Assembly (NCBI GenBank): GCA_963719855.1 | Contig: CAVRDK010000008.1 | Location: 62,001-126,000 of the forward strand | Length of the DNA: 64,000 nt | Direction: 5' to 3' | DNA from: CAIQPV01 sp963719855 | GTDB lineage: Bacteria > Pseudomonadota > Gammaproteobacteria > Burkholderiales > Gallionellaceae | Shown: positions 16,672-25,351 of the stretch, one piece after another | How positions within the stretch are numbered: the first letter of the stretch is position 1 | Layout of the letters: each line of letters starts with the position of its first letter | The notes under the pieces: model-generated | What the model saw: the letters and a program-made list of their open reading frames with translations, nothing else | Databases searched by the model: none | Told to the model about the DNA's origin: nothing | Made by a program: the position numbers and the translations under genes

Positions 16672-16887
16672 ATGTCTTACAGCAATTGGCCGGCTCTGAC
16701 TGCCAGCTTTGTGATCGTGACTTATCTCGCGTTGATCTGCGTATCGTTGTGCGCTGTGCGGTACTTTATGGGTGCCAAGTGGCGGTTGCAGGTGCGCGAT
16801 GTGGCAGTTTCGCTGGCGGCATTGGCTACAATCGGCTTCATGCTGATGCGTGGGGCGATGCGTCGCGATCACCTGCTAAAAGGATGA
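16672..16887 (+). CDS. Small two-helix membrane protein
   Basis: A 71-residue protein with two hydrophobic segments (SFVIVTYLALICVSLCAVRYF and DVAVSLAALATIGFMLMRGA) separated by a short basic loop. GAGGGAGAGCATAA before ATG 16672 is a strong ribosome-binding site, and the TGA overlaps an ATG (16884) of the sspA frame, so it is probably expressed with sspA. I do not recognise the family. Confidence 0.6.
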   Translation: MSYSNWPALTASFVIVTYLALICVSLCAVRYFMGAKWRLQVRDVAVSLAALATIGFMLMRGAMRRDHLLKG

Positions 16888-16895
16888 GCCGCGCT

Positions 16896-17495
16896 ATGAT
16901 GACGCTATACTCGGGAACGACAGACCCGTTCAGCCAACGTTGCCGTTTCGTGCTGTTTGAAAAAGGCATGGATTTTCAGGTTATCGATGTGGACATGTTC
17001 AACAAGCCGGAAGACCTCGCGGTAATCAATCCGTACAACAAGGTGCCGGTGTTGGTGGAACGCGATCTTGTGCTGTATGAGGCCAACATCATCAACGAAT
17101 ACATCGACGAGCGCTTCCCGCACCCGCAACTGATGCCCGCCGACCCGGTGATGCGCGCCCGCGCGCGCCTGTTCCTGCACCGCTTCGAGAATGAGTTGTT
17201 CTGCCACATCGACGCCATCGAACACGGCCAGCAAAAAGCTGCGGACAAGGCGCGACAAACGATACGAGAAAATCTGACGCAAATCTCGGTGGTTTTTGCC
17301 AAGCAGAAATACATGCTGGGTGACGAGTTTTCCATGCTGGACGTAGCCATTGCGCCGCTACTGTGGCGGCTGGATCATTATGGCATCCAACTTGGCAAGG
17401 AAGCCGCACCGCTGATGAAATATGCCGAGCGTATATTCTCACGCCCGGCTTATATCGAAGCGATGACGCCTGCCGAAAAAGCGATGCGAAAGTAG
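16896..17495 (+). CDS. sspA: Stringent starvation protein A (SspA)
   Basis: RNA-polymerase-associated, glutathione-S-transferase-like regulator of about 199 residues. The thioredoxin-fold half starts MMTLYSGTTDPFSQRCRFVL and includes the INPYNKVPVLVERDLVLYEA segment typical of SspA. The helical half includes FPHPQLMPADPVMRARARL. Starts at 16884, 16896 or 16899 are possible; I chose the first of the paired ATGs that fits the family's N-terminus. It is followed by sspB, the usual betaproteobacterial arrangement. Confidence 0.93.
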   Translation: MMTLYSGTTDPFSQRCRFVLFEKGMDFQVIDVDMFNKPEDLAVINPYNKVPVLVERDLVLYEANIINEYIDERFPHPQLMPADPVMRARARLFLHRFENELFCHIDAIEHGQQKAADKARQTIRENLTQISVVFAKQKYMLGDEFSMLDVAIAPLLWRLDHYGIQLGKEAAPLMKYAERIFSRPAYIEAMTPAEKAMRK

Positions 17496-17557
17496 CTTGT
17501 AGCCACCCGGTTTTGCTACCAGCTTGATACTATATTTATGAGTTACTACTTAAATCC

Positions 17558-17959
17558 ATGAGTGAATTGTCCACAAAGCCTTACCTGATTCGAGCGATCT
17601 ACGAGTGGTGTGCAGACAGCGGCCTGACGCCTTATTTGGCTGTACGGGTGGATGGTCAGACGCTGGTGCCGATGTCTTATGTCAAGGATGGTGAAATCGT
17701 GCTTAATCTGGGTATGGATGCGGTGCGTAACCTGCACATAGGCAACGATGAGATCACATGCGGAGGACGCTTCGGCGGCGTGCCGCAACAAATCATCGTG
17801 CCGATAGCAGCGGTGATTGGCATCTTCGCCAAGGAAACCGGTCAGGGGCTGGTGTTTCAGGGGCAGGAATCTACGCCTACACCGCCCTCCTGCGATGGTG
17901 GGGGCAAACCGACTGACAGTCTTCCACCCGCCAAGTCGCACCTTCGAGTGGTGAAATAA
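17558..17959 (+). CDS. sspB: ClpXP protease specificity-enhancing factor SspB
   Basis: A 133-residue adaptor that tethers ssrA-tagged proteins to ClpXP. The folded part (about 1-105) shows KPYLIRAIYEWCADSGLTPY, AVRVDGQTLVPM, the substrate-groove segment LNLGMDAVRNLHIGND and FGGVPQQIIVPIAAVIGIFA. The C-terminal tail is flexible and Pro-rich and ends in the hydrophobic/basic SHLRVVK that docks on ClpX. It lies 62 bp after sspA on the same strand. Confidence 0.94.
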   Translation: MSELSTKPYLIRAIYEWCADSGLTPYLAVRVDGQTLVPMSYVKDGEIVLNLGMDAVRNLHIGNDEITCGGRFGGVPQQIIVPIAAVIGIFAKETGQGLVFQGQESTPTPPSCDGGGKPTDSLPPAKSHLRVVK

Positions 17960-18406
17960 AGAAGCCGCAGGAATCTGCTCTTTTGGTCATGATAATGCAC
18001 GGTACGACATTACATAAAACTTCAAAAGTAGCCCAAAAGCAAAGTTCACATAACTGCCTAATCAGCTCCCGAGTAATTTACACTCAACCGCCTGCACCAG
18101 CGCCATCTTACTATCCCGCACCACCTCCGCCTTCAGTGCAATAATTTAGAGTAATGTTCTCACCTAGGTTGAGTGGCTGCCGATAAATTTAGGGAGCCAA
18201 TTTTTCTATGCTGGTGCAACATGAAAATGGGTGCTAGAGTCCGAAAAGCGATAGTGATGGTGTGCAAACCAAGAAAGGCTGGAAAGGGATGATTTTTCTT
18301 GTATTGCCTCACATACAACAATCGCCCACACCAGCACCATCATTGCTATCCGCATTTCACACTCTGCCTTCATGATAAAAGTATAGTTTTTTAGGAAGGA
18401 AATGCC
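17960..18406. other. Intergenic region with a degenerate direct repeat before the ABC efflux operon
   Basis: About 450 bp without a gene. Two similar 60-bp stretches, roughly 18091-18152 (CCTGCACCAGCGCCATCTTA...) and 18324-18385 (CCCACACCAGCACCATCATT...), lie in the same orientation. A partial inverted relative (GCGATAGTGATGGTGTGC) lies between them near 18250. Promoters for the operon presumably lie here. The second copy ends about 20 bp before the GTG start. Confidence 0.45.
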
Positions 18407-19543
18407 GTGAAGGGAATCCTGAAAATCGCATTCAAACTGCTTGTGAATGACAAGGGGAAGTTCGCTGCATTACTTGTCGGAATTACTTTTGCGGTTTTCT
18501 TGATGATCATGATGACATCCATGTTCGCGGGAATTCTGGCAAGAGCTTCCTCTACCGTTCTCAACATTGGCGCGAAAATGTGGGTAATGGATCCGGCGGT
18601 CAATAATGTCTCCAGCAGCATTCCTATGCCAAGTTATGTACTGGATGCAGTCCGAAGTATAAACGGCGTCAAATATGCGGTGCCTCTTTATTCGGGCGGA
18701 GCGCTGGTCAAGCTTCGCAGCGGCACCTATCAAGCGGTGACGGTCGTTGGGTTGGATGATTCCACTCTATTTGGCAGACCCGAACTTATCGAAGGAAAAA
18801 TCGAGGATATATTTGCAGAAAATGCCTTCATTGTCGTGGAGGACGCAGAATTCAGAAAACTCGAAAACCCGAAAATCGGCACCGAATTTGAAATCAACGA
18901 TAACCGTGGGGTCGTTGTCGGTTTGGCAAAAGCCAACTCTTCCGGCCTGTTTGGAGTTCCCACACTGTATACGACCTACAATAGAGCAATAACCTACATC
19001 CCCACATCCCGATTCACGACCTCCTTTATTCTGATTGAACCGAAAAAGAGAAGTGACATTCCTTTCATCAAGGAGCAGGTGCAGAGGTTGGGTTATGAAG
19101 CACTCACTGATGATGAATTCATGCAGAAGATTTCGAATTTTTATAAATTCCAGACCGGTCTTGGCATCAATGTGTTGATCATGACGATCATCAGTTTCAT
19201 CGTCGGATTATCTATCTCCGGGCAAACTTTTTATACTTTCATTCTCGAAAATCTTGAGAAATTCGGCGCATTGAAAGCGATAGGCGCGAAAGGGAACGAA
19301 CTTATATCCATGATCCTGTTTCAGGCAACATTTACCGCGTTTTTAGGTTATGGTTTAGGGGTCGGTCTGGCTGCGTTAATGATCATGGCGGCAAAATTAA
19401 GGCTGCCGGATTATGCAGCCCAGATAACCTATATGAATCTCGGGATCGCCTTTGTCATGGTGGTCATCATAGCGGGAATTTCCAGTTATATCGGGGTCAG
19501 GAAAGTGATCCGGATAGAACCTTTCGATATCTTCAGAGGCTAA
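18407..19543 (+). CDS. ABC transporter permease (FtsX/MacB-like, DevC type)
   Basis: A 378-residue inner-membrane permease with one N-terminal transmembrane helix (about 20-45: FAALLVGITFAVFLMIMMTS), a large periplasmic domain and three C-terminal helices (about 255-370), the FtsX-type layout. The start is GTG 18407 with AGGAAGG upstream. It is the first gene of a four-gene set with an ATPase, a membrane-fusion protein and an outer-membrane factor, so it likely belongs to an export pump. The substrate is unknown; the layout resembles DevBCA glycolipid exporters and MacAB-TolC. Confidence 0.85.
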   Translation: MKGILKIAFKLLVNDKGKFAALLVGITFAVFLMIMMTSMFAGILARASSTVLNIGAKMWVMDPAVNNVSSSIPMPSYVLDAVRSINGVKYAVPLYSGGALVKLRSGTYQAVTVVGLDDSTLFGRPELIEGKIEDIFAENAFIVVEDAEFRKLENPKIGTEFEINDNRGVVVGLAKANSSGLFGVPTLYTTYNRAITYIPTSRFTTSFILIEPKKRSDIPFIKEQVQRLGYEALTDDEFMQKISNFYKFQTGLGINVLIMTIISFIVGLSISGQTFYTFILENLEKFGALKAIGAKGNELISMILFQATFTAFLGYGLGVGLAALMIMAAKLRLPDYAAQITYMNLGIAFVMVVIIAGISSYIGVRKVIRIEPFDIFRG

Positions 19544-19544
19544 C

Positions 19545-20237
19545 GTGGCGAATCTGGCAGTCAAGGCAAGCAACCTGGCCAAGTGGTTCGGCGAGGGAGA
19601 CGCAAAAACCATCGCGGTGAAGGACGTGAGCTTTGAGGCCTATTTGGGGGAAATGCTCTACATCGTGGGTCCTTCTGGAAGTGGTAAGACAACGTTGCTA
19701 AGCATGATTTCAGGAATTCTCAGGCCGAATTCAGGGACAGTAATAGTTGAGGGCAAGGATCTTTGGAAGTTGACCGATGATGAGATCGCCGAATTCAGAT
19801 TAAACAAGGTGGGGTTTGTGTTTCAGGACTACCACCTGTTTCCCCGTCTGACCACAGTAGAGAATGTGGCGATCCCGCTGATTCTGAAGAAGTGCGATTG
19901 GGATGATGCCCTGAACATCGCCATGCAGCATCTGGAAATAGTCGACCTCAAGGAAAGAGCACAACTGCCGCCAGTTAAATTGAGTGGCGGCGAGCAACAA
20001 AGAGTAGCGATTGCAAGGGCGATCGCCAGTCGTCCGGACATTCTGATATTTGATGAGCCGACGGCTTCTCTGGATGGCGATACGGGCAGGAAAATTGTGG
20101 AGTTTGTAAAAGAGAATATTCTGAACGAAAAGCGCTGCATCATTATTGTCACGCATGACAGCAGAATCTATGAGTATGCAGATCGGATATTGAAAATGGA
20201 AGATGGCAGGATAACCGGTGTCGAAGCGGGGGCTTGA
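19545..20237 (+). CDS. ABC transporter ATP-binding protein (LolD/MacB-like)
   Basis: A 230-residue ATPase for the adjacent permease. Walker A is GPSGSGKTT, the Q-loop is VGFVFQDYHLFPRLT, the signature is LSGGEQQRVAIARAIA, Walker B is ILIFDEPTASLDG and the switch His is in IIVTHDSRI. It starts at GTG 19545, one base after the permease stop, and ends directly at the ATG of the membrane-fusion gene, so the three are clearly co-transcribed. Confidence 0.94.
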   Translation: MANLAVKASNLAKWFGEGDAKTIAVKDVSFEAYLGEMLYIVGPSGSGKTTLLSMISGILRPNSGTVIVEGKDLWKLTDDEIAEFRLNKVGFVFQDYHLFPRLTTVENVAIPLILKKCDWDDALNIAMQHLEIVDLKERAQLPPVKLSGGEQQRVAIARAIASRPDILIFDEPTASLDGDTGRKIVEFVKENILNEKRCIIIVTHDSRIYEYADRILKMEDGRITGVEAGA

Positions 20238-21209
20238 ATGAGAAATAAACTGTTATTCACACTTGCAATCATAGGCATTCTCGTCGGCTTTGTTAGTGCC
20301 TATGTATATGGAATAAAAATCAAGCCGCAGCCTCCGGCATTCACTCCGGCTTCGAATCCCTATGAAAAAGGAATCTACGCCAACGGAATCATCGAAAGCT
20401 ACCAAACGAGCGGCGCAAACATCAACATTTATCCTGAAGTTCCAGGGGCAGTCGCCAAGATACTGATTGCGGAAGGACAGCATGTGAAGGCTGGGACACC
20501 GCTGCTCATGCTGGACGATGCCGTACAACGTGCGACCGCCGCTCAACAGCAAGCTCAGGCTGAATCTGCCAAGGAACAAATCGGACTCGCAAAGGCAAGC
20601 CTGAAAAGCTTGCAAGATACGCTGGGCAAGCAGAAAAAATCCTACGATCTGGATCCACGATCCATGAGCAAAGACACCTTGGATACAGCACAAAATGCGG
20701 TTGAGGTCGGAAAAGAGAATTTGGCCGTCGCCCAGAAACAGTTTGAGGCTTTATTGAGGGCTTATCAGGCATCAAACGTACTGCTGTCCAAGTATGTCAT
20801 CAAGGCTCCGTCCGATGCTACCGCGCTGTCGATCAATACGGCTGTCGGCAGCTATATCTCTTCACAGGGTTCATATGACAGTTATACCGGGAACTTCGGC
20901 CCTCCCATAGTGATGGGAAATTCCCAAGACTACATCGGGGTCAGGTGTTATGTAGACGAGATACTCATTCACAGGCTTCCCAAGCCAGCGCAAATGCATG
21001 CGCGAATGTTTATCAGAGGTACCAATATCAACATTCCATTGGAGTACGTCAGAGAGCAGCCTTATGTTTCGCCAAAAATAGAATTGTCGAACCAAAGAGC
21101 AGAAAGAGTGGACGTGAGAGTTTTACCAATCATATTCAGATTTGCGAAACAAAAAGATATTTCGCTTTACCCAGGTCAGTTGGTGGATGTGTACATCGGG
21201 GATGAATAG
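20238..21209 (+). CDS. Periplasmic adaptor (HlyD/membrane-fusion) protein
   Basis: A 323-residue adaptor linking the ABC pump to the outer-membrane factor. One N-terminal anchor helix (LLFTLAIIGILVGFVSAYVYG) precedes a lipoyl/beta-barrel region (ANGIIESYQTSGANINIYPE, VPGAVAKILIAEGQHVKAGT), then an alpha hairpin with coiled-coil character (about 95-175: ATAAQQQAQAESAKEQIGLA). The C-terminal beta domain ends SLYPGQLVDVYIGDE. Its stop overlaps the start of the outer-membrane gene. Confidence 0.88.
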   Translation: MRNKLLFTLAIIGILVGFVSAYVYGIKIKPQPPAFTPASNPYEKGIYANGIIESYQTSGANINIYPEVPGAVAKILIAEGQHVKAGTPLLMLDDAVQRATAAQQQAQAESAKEQIGLAKASLKSLQDTLGKQKKSYDLDPRSMSKDTLDTAQNAVEVGKENLAVAQKQFEALLRAYQASNVLLSKYVIKAPSDATALSINTAVGSYISSQGSYDSYTGNFGPPIVMGNSQDYIGVRCYVDEILIHRLPKPAQMHARMFIRGTNINIPLEYVREQPYVSPKIELSNQRAERVDVRVLPIIFRFAKQKDISLYPGQLVDVYIGDE

Positions 21210-22695
21210 CATGGCCCATCGCTTACAAAGAAAGAGCAATGGTCGAAGCGCGTGGATTCTGTGCGGAATTTCACTACTGCTTCTTTCCGGATGTACCGTA
21301 GGGCCGGATTTTGTTCGTCCAAAAGCACCCTCAATCGACCATTACAATCACGGGCAGGATCCTTCAGAAACCGTTCCTGTAGCGGGTCAGTCCCAGCGCT
21401 TCGAACAGGGCATCGGGCCTGTTGCCAACTGGTGGAACTTGTTCAACTCAAGGCAGCTCAATGCCGTTGTTGCCGAGGGACTCGCCAACAATCCAAGTTT
21501 GGAGGCGGCTCAGGCGAGCCTCCGTCAAAGCAATGATAACCTCCAGGCAGGTTATGGGATTTTCTACCCGCAGATCAATGCCGGTTTCGATGCCACAAGA
21601 CAAAAATATTCTCCGGCACACATCGGCAGTTCCGCGCCTGGCAGCATTTTCAATCTGGTCACACTTTCAGCAACAGTCAGCTATCCGCTTGATCTATTTG
21701 GCGCGGAGCATCGCGCCATCGAGAATCTGCAATCTCAAGTCGATCTGCAACGTTCCACAGTCTTGGGTACCTACCTTGCTTTGTCTGGAAACATTGTTAA
21801 TACCTCCATTGCAATGGCGGCCTACCGGGATGAAATAAAATATACCGAACAGTTGATCGCATTGCAGAAGGAACAGATTGCCATTACCGAGAAGCAGACC
21901 CAGGCCGGTACGGTTTCCTATGAGGCCGTACTCAGCCTGCGCAGCCAGTTGGCTTCCCTCGAAGCCACTCTGCCGCCATTGCGGCAAAGGCTCAGCCAGT
22001 CAGAGCACCTGCTTACCACCCTTGCAGGCCATGCCCCATCAGAATGGATGCCTTCAGAGGTTTTAATGTCAGAGCTTTCCCTGCCCGGCAGACTGCCGCT
22101 ATCGCTTCCTTCAGAATTGGTACGCCAGCGTCCGGATATTCTTGTAGCCGAGGCGCAACTGCATGGAGCCAGTGCCAACATAGGTGTTGCCACAGCCGCA
22201 CAATTCCCAAGCTTTACTTTGAACGGAACCTTTGGACAGAACGCCGCGTCAATGAACGGGCTTTTCGGTAGCAATGCAAGTTTCTGGAGCTTGGGGGCAG
22301 ATATTGCCGCGCCTCTGTTTAATGGTGGCACCTTGTCTTCCCGGAAACAGGCAGCAGTTGACGCTTATCAACAAAGCCTGGCCCTCTATCGACAGACCGT
22401 ACTCGGCGCCTTTGCCCAAGTGGCCGACACCGTGAGAGCCCTGGAGCATGATGCTGAAACCATGCAAGCCGAATCCCATTCGGTGGAAGCTTCGGAAGAA
22501 TCATTGCATCTCACACAGATAAACTACCAGGCTGGAACGATCAATTATCTTCAGGTGCTTGCAGCAGACATCCAGTATCATCAGGCAAAACTTGGTTATT
22601 TACAGGCTCAAGCTCAGCGTCTTCAGGATACAACCGCCCTTTTTGTCGCGCTAGGTGGAGGCTGGTGGAATGCAGCCGATGCACCGCCATACTGA
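21202..22695 (+). CDS. Outer-membrane efflux lipoprotein (NodT/OprM family)
   Basis: A TolC-like trimeric channel subunit of about 497 residues. The N-terminus has a lipoprotein signal with lipobox LLLLSGC, then TVGPDFVRPKAPS, the typical NodT/OprM start. Two OEP repeats follow, with the usual motifs LFNSRQLNAVVAEGLANNPS and DILVAEAQLHGASANIGVAT and the closing ALGGGWW. ATG 21202 overlaps the adaptor stop; 21211 is an alternative start. With the three preceding genes it makes a complete tripartite efflux system encoded in one operon. Confidence 0.93.
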   Translation: MNSMAHRLQRKSNGRSAWILCGISLLLLSGCTVGPDFVRPKAPSIDHYNHGQDPSETVPVAGQSQRFEQGIGPVANWWNLFNSRQLNAVVAEGLANNPSLEAAQASLRQSNDNLQAGYGIFYPQINAGFDATRQKYSPAHIGSSAPGSIFNLVTLSATVSYPLDLFGAEHRAIENLQSQVDLQRSTVLGTYLALSGNIVNTSIAMAAYRDEIKYTEQLIALQKEQIAITEKQTQAGTVSYEAVLSLRSQLASLEATLPPLRQRLSQSEHLLTTLAGHAPSEWMPSEVLMSELSLPGRLPLSLPSELVRQRPDILVAEAQLHGASANIGVATAAQFPSFTLNGTFGQNAASMNGLFGSNASFWSLGADIAAPLFNGGTLSSRKQAAVDAYQQSLALYRQTVLGAFAQVADTVRALEHDAETMQAESHSVEASEESLHLTQINYQAGTINYLQVLAADIQYHQAKLGYLQAQAQRLQDTTALFVALGGGWWNAADAPPY

Positions 22696-22779
22696 ATGCA
22701 ACGGCTATATCAGGGATATTGAGAACTTAGCTTAACCGGCACTAGTATCACCTGAAAAATAGATAAAGGATTTTCAAAA

Positions 22780-23238
22780 ATGTTTAGACCGACTCACTTT
22801 GCTTTGTCCGTTGCATTATTTTTTTTCTATCAAATATCCTGTGCGGAATCGGTCATGAACAAATGTACGGATGGAAAACAGATAACCTACACGGACAAGC
22901 CATGCGGAAAACTGGGGTTAACAGATGCTGGCCCTCTTAAAACAACAGTGACAATAATACCGTCTTCCCCAATACCTGCCTCCCCCAAGCCCGCAGCTCC
23001 CCAGAATATATCTCACGAGAATGATGTTCCTCCTGCAGCGGCGGATAGTGATGTCTACCAATGCACAACATCGAACGGCCTTGTTTCTTATAGTAGCAAT
23101 CCCTGCCCGAAGTCCAGCTTGTTACCTCAAGGATACTATGCGCCTATCAGGCAGGAAATGATAAGCCGGAGTCTGGCTTGTGAAAAAGTTGGTGCAAATC
23201 CTAATGCTAATCCCGGTGGCAACCTATCTTGTCCATAA
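22780..23238 (+). CDS. DUF4124 periplasmic protein
   Basis: A 152-residue secreted protein. The signal peptide is FALSVALFFFYQISCAES. It has a DUF4124-like motif (MNKCTDGKQITYTDKPCG), repeated in similar form after a Pro/Ala-rich linker (VYQCTTSNGLVSYSSNPCP). Four cysteines in two CX(14-15)C pairs suggest two disulphide-bonded beta units. DUF4124 proteins have no assigned function. It lies about 85 bp after the efflux operon, on the same strand. Confidence 0.75.
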   Translation: MFRPTHFALSVALFFFYQISCAESVMNKCTDGKQITYTDKPCGKLGLTDAGPLKTTVTIIPSSPIPASPKPAAPQNISHENDVPPAAADSDVYQCTTSNGLVSYSSNPCPKSSLLPQGYYAPIRQEMISRSLACEKVGANPNANPGGNLSCP

Positions 23239-23714
23239 GGGCACCTCTAAACGTGATTGTGGGTATATGAAAAAAGGCGGGCTACGGTCCGTCGTTTTCG
23301 TTCCGTCGAAACTGATGTCCCGGAAAGCCCGAATAAACACTATTCAAAGTACGGTCATAAAGTGTCGGATCATGTTTTGCTTTTGTTCAGGGCTTCCCTA
23401 AGTTTGCGCACTACAATATAATTTGCTCGGTAAATTTTTGATTGAACGCTTCATGCATCGTGTTGTCTGTCCCAAAAGGTTCAGCGTAGCGCACCAGATG
23501 CGGTCGGTTTCGTGCGGTGCAGGAATACTCGTCCATTACCTTTCACGTTCGCGTGCGTTGTTTCCTGACAATTTGGCCGGATTTACGACAAGGCAATCGT
23601 CGTATGTTTAATGCAAACTGTTGAGCAGCGCTGTTCTTTGTCGGTGGCATCGCTTTTGCATACGCTGGTTCAACTCCCCAAGCAGCCGGGGGATTATTTG
23701 TGAGGTCGTACCTT
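23239..23714. other. Intergenic region with a decayed repeat end
   Basis: About 475 bp without a convincing gene. At 23238-23250 the sequence AGGGCACCTCTAA equals the terminal repeat of the MITE-like element at 44691-44872, and the stop of the DUF4124 gene sits next to it. No matching second end was found, so it is probably a remnant. GTGAGG at 23700-23705 serves as ribosome-binding site for the next gene. Confidence 0.4.
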
Positions 23715-24713
23715 ATGCATTCCGTCATTTCACGCCGTCGCTTTATCACTTTCGTTGCCGCTGCCGCCGGCCTGCCGCTGTTGCTGAAGGCGGGGGGTGC
23801 CCAAGCCAGACCGGTGCGCTGGGATGGCACGGCTCTGGGCGCTCCGGCCTCGATCCAGCTTTACCACACCAACGAAACTCAGGCACGCGCCGCCATCGCT
23901 GCCGGGCTGAACGAACTGAAACGCCTTGAGGCGATCTTTAGCGTTTACCGCATGGACAGTTCCATCTCCATGCTCAACCGCGATGGTGTGCTCGAAAATG
24001 CGCCGAACGATTTCATCGCCATGCTTACACGCGCCTTGTCGCTGGCCAAAATCAGCGACGGCGTTTATGACCCCACCGTACAGCCGTTGTGGCAAACCTA
24101 TTTTCGCCACTTCACCGCAAGCAACCCCGACCCTGCCGGACCCGCGCCGCGCGATCTCGCCGCAGCCCTTGCGCTGGTAGACTGGCGCGCCGTCGAGGTG
24201 GATGCCGGACGCAACCGGGTTGCCTTCGCCCGCCCCGGCATGGGGCTGACGCTGAACAGCGGTGCCCAAGGCTATATCACCGACCGCGTCACCGATGTGT
24301 TGCGCGCCCATGGCTTTGACCGCATGCTGGTGGATATGGGCGAACCGCGCGCACTGTCGGCCAAGCCGGACGGCTCAGCCTGGCGCATTGGTATCGCAAA
24401 CCCTGCGAATCCAAGCAGCACGATTACCACACTGGAAGTGGTGGACAAGTGCGTCTCCACCTCGGGCGGCTATGGCACCCTGTTTGATTCCGCAGGCGCC
24501 TTCACTCACATCATGAACACACGCACCGGTCGCACCGCACCCGCAATGCTGGGAGTCTCGGTGGTGGCAGACACCGGCATCGCCGCCGACGGACTTTCCA
24601 CCACGATGCTGATGGCACCGGTCGAACGCCGCCAAGCCATCCTCAAAACCGCCGGAGGCCTAAAAGCAATTTACGTCACGCCCGAGGGCGTGGTTTCAAC
24701 CGTGGAAGCCTGA
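23715..24713 (+). CDS. apbE: FAD:protein FMN transferase ApbE
   Basis: Periplasmic enzyme that attaches FMN covalently to Thr/Ser residues, here most likely those of RnfD and RnfG encoded downstream. The N-terminus carries a twin-arginine-type signal (SRRRFITFVAAAAGLPLLL). ApbE motifs follow: WDGTALGAPASIQLYHTNET, IFSVYRMDSSISMLNR, GLTLNSGAQGYITDRVTDVL, VDMGEPRALS, and the metal-binding end GISVVADTGIAADGLSTTM-like segment (VVADTGIAADGLSTTMLM). ATG 23715 has GAGG about 9 bases upstream. It abuts rseC after 1 bp, and the Rnf genes follow. Confidence 0.92.
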   Translation: MHSVISRRRFITFVAAAAGLPLLLKAGGAQARPVRWDGTALGAPASIQLYHTNETQARAAIAAGLNELKRLEAIFSVYRMDSSISMLNRDGVLENAPNDFIAMLTRALSLAKISDGVYDPTVQPLWQTYFRHFTASNPDPAGPAPRDLAAALALVDWRAVEVDAGRNRVAFARPGMGLTLNSGAQGYITDRVTDVLRAHGFDRMLVDMGEPRALSAKPDGSAWRIGIANPANPSSTITTLEVVDKCVSTSGGYGTLFDSAGAFTHIMNTRTGRTAPAMLGVSVVADTGIAADGLSTTMLMAPVERRQAILKTAGGLKAIYVTPEGVVSTVEA

Positions 24714-24714
24714 T

Positions 24715-25218
24715 ATGTTTAACCCTGCTGACAGCACCACTGATTTCAGCGCCCCCCCGATGAACGAGGGCATAGCCCACGTGGTGGCGGTGGACGGTGC
24801 TGTAGCTTGGCTGGAACCCGAGCAGACCGGCAGTTGCGGCGGCTGTGCCGCATCAGGATCGTGCGGCGCCAAAGGCATCGGCACCATGGCAAGTCGGCTG
24901 GAGTTCCGCCGTTTCCAGATTAACAATGAGAACAACCTCTTCGTTGGCGAACGTGTGGTGGTAGGCGTCCCGGATAACGCGCTAATCAAGGCTTCCATCA
25001 CCGCCTATGCCATCCCGCTTGCCACCCTGCTGCTTGCCGGAGCGCTGGCACAGTGGAAGTTCGGCAGCGACCTCGTCACCATGGCAGCAATGGTTGCCGG
25101 TCTCGTGCTTGGGCTGGGATTCTCGCGAATTGGCGCTGGCCGTCTGTTGATGCGGGGCGATCTCGCCCCCCGCTTTCTGCGCCGCGCAAGACCGGGCGAA
25201 ACGTGTAATCAACCATGA
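24715..25218 (+). CDS. rseC: SoxR-reducing/positive regulator RseC family protein
   Basis: A 167-residue inner-membrane protein of the RseC/MucC family. The N-terminal cytoplasmic part has the cysteine cluster GSCGGCAASGSCGAKG; two transmembrane helices follow (ASITAYAIPLATLLLAGALA, MAAMVAGLVLGLGFSRIGAG). RseC proteins are linked to the Rsx/Rnf complex and to redox control of SoxR. Its place directly between apbE and rnfA fits that role. Confidence 0.85.
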   Translation: MFNPADSTTDFSAPPMNEGIAHVVAVDGAVAWLEPEQTGSCGGCAASGSCGAKGIGTMASRLEFRRFQINNENNLFVGERVVVGVPDNALIKASITAYAIPLATLLLAGALAQWKFGSDLVTMAAMVAGLVLGLGFSRIGAGRLLMRGDLAPRFLRRARPGETCNQP

Positions 25219-25238
25219 TTAACGTTATACGATTTCTG

Positions 25239-25317
25239 AAATCCCCCCTACCCCCTTTTACAAAGTGGGGAAAATGCCCACTTTGTAAAAGGGGGAGGAG
25301 CAAAGCGGAGGGGGATT
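25239..25317. repeat. Hairpin-forming repeat upstream of rnfA
   Basis: The arms CCCCCTTTTACAAAGTGGG (25251-25269) and CCCACTTTGTAAAAGGGGG (25277-25295) are perfect complements around a 7-base loop. Outer arms (AAATCCCCC at the left, GGGGGATTT at the right) extend the symmetry. It is non-coding and sits inside the rseC-rnfA spacer. A relative of similar base composition lies at 42168-42268. Confidence 0.8.
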
Positions 25318-25351
25318 TGCTGGTGAAATCTGGATTTTTAGAGGTGTCAAA

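Noticed and set aside
16533..16895. N-terminal extension of the sspA frame
   Set aside because: The frame is open upstream but overlaps the small membrane gene and does not match SspA N-termini.
23543..23830. Minus-strand 95-codon frame before apbE
   Set aside because: Opposite strand to apbE signal region, no start signal, no family.
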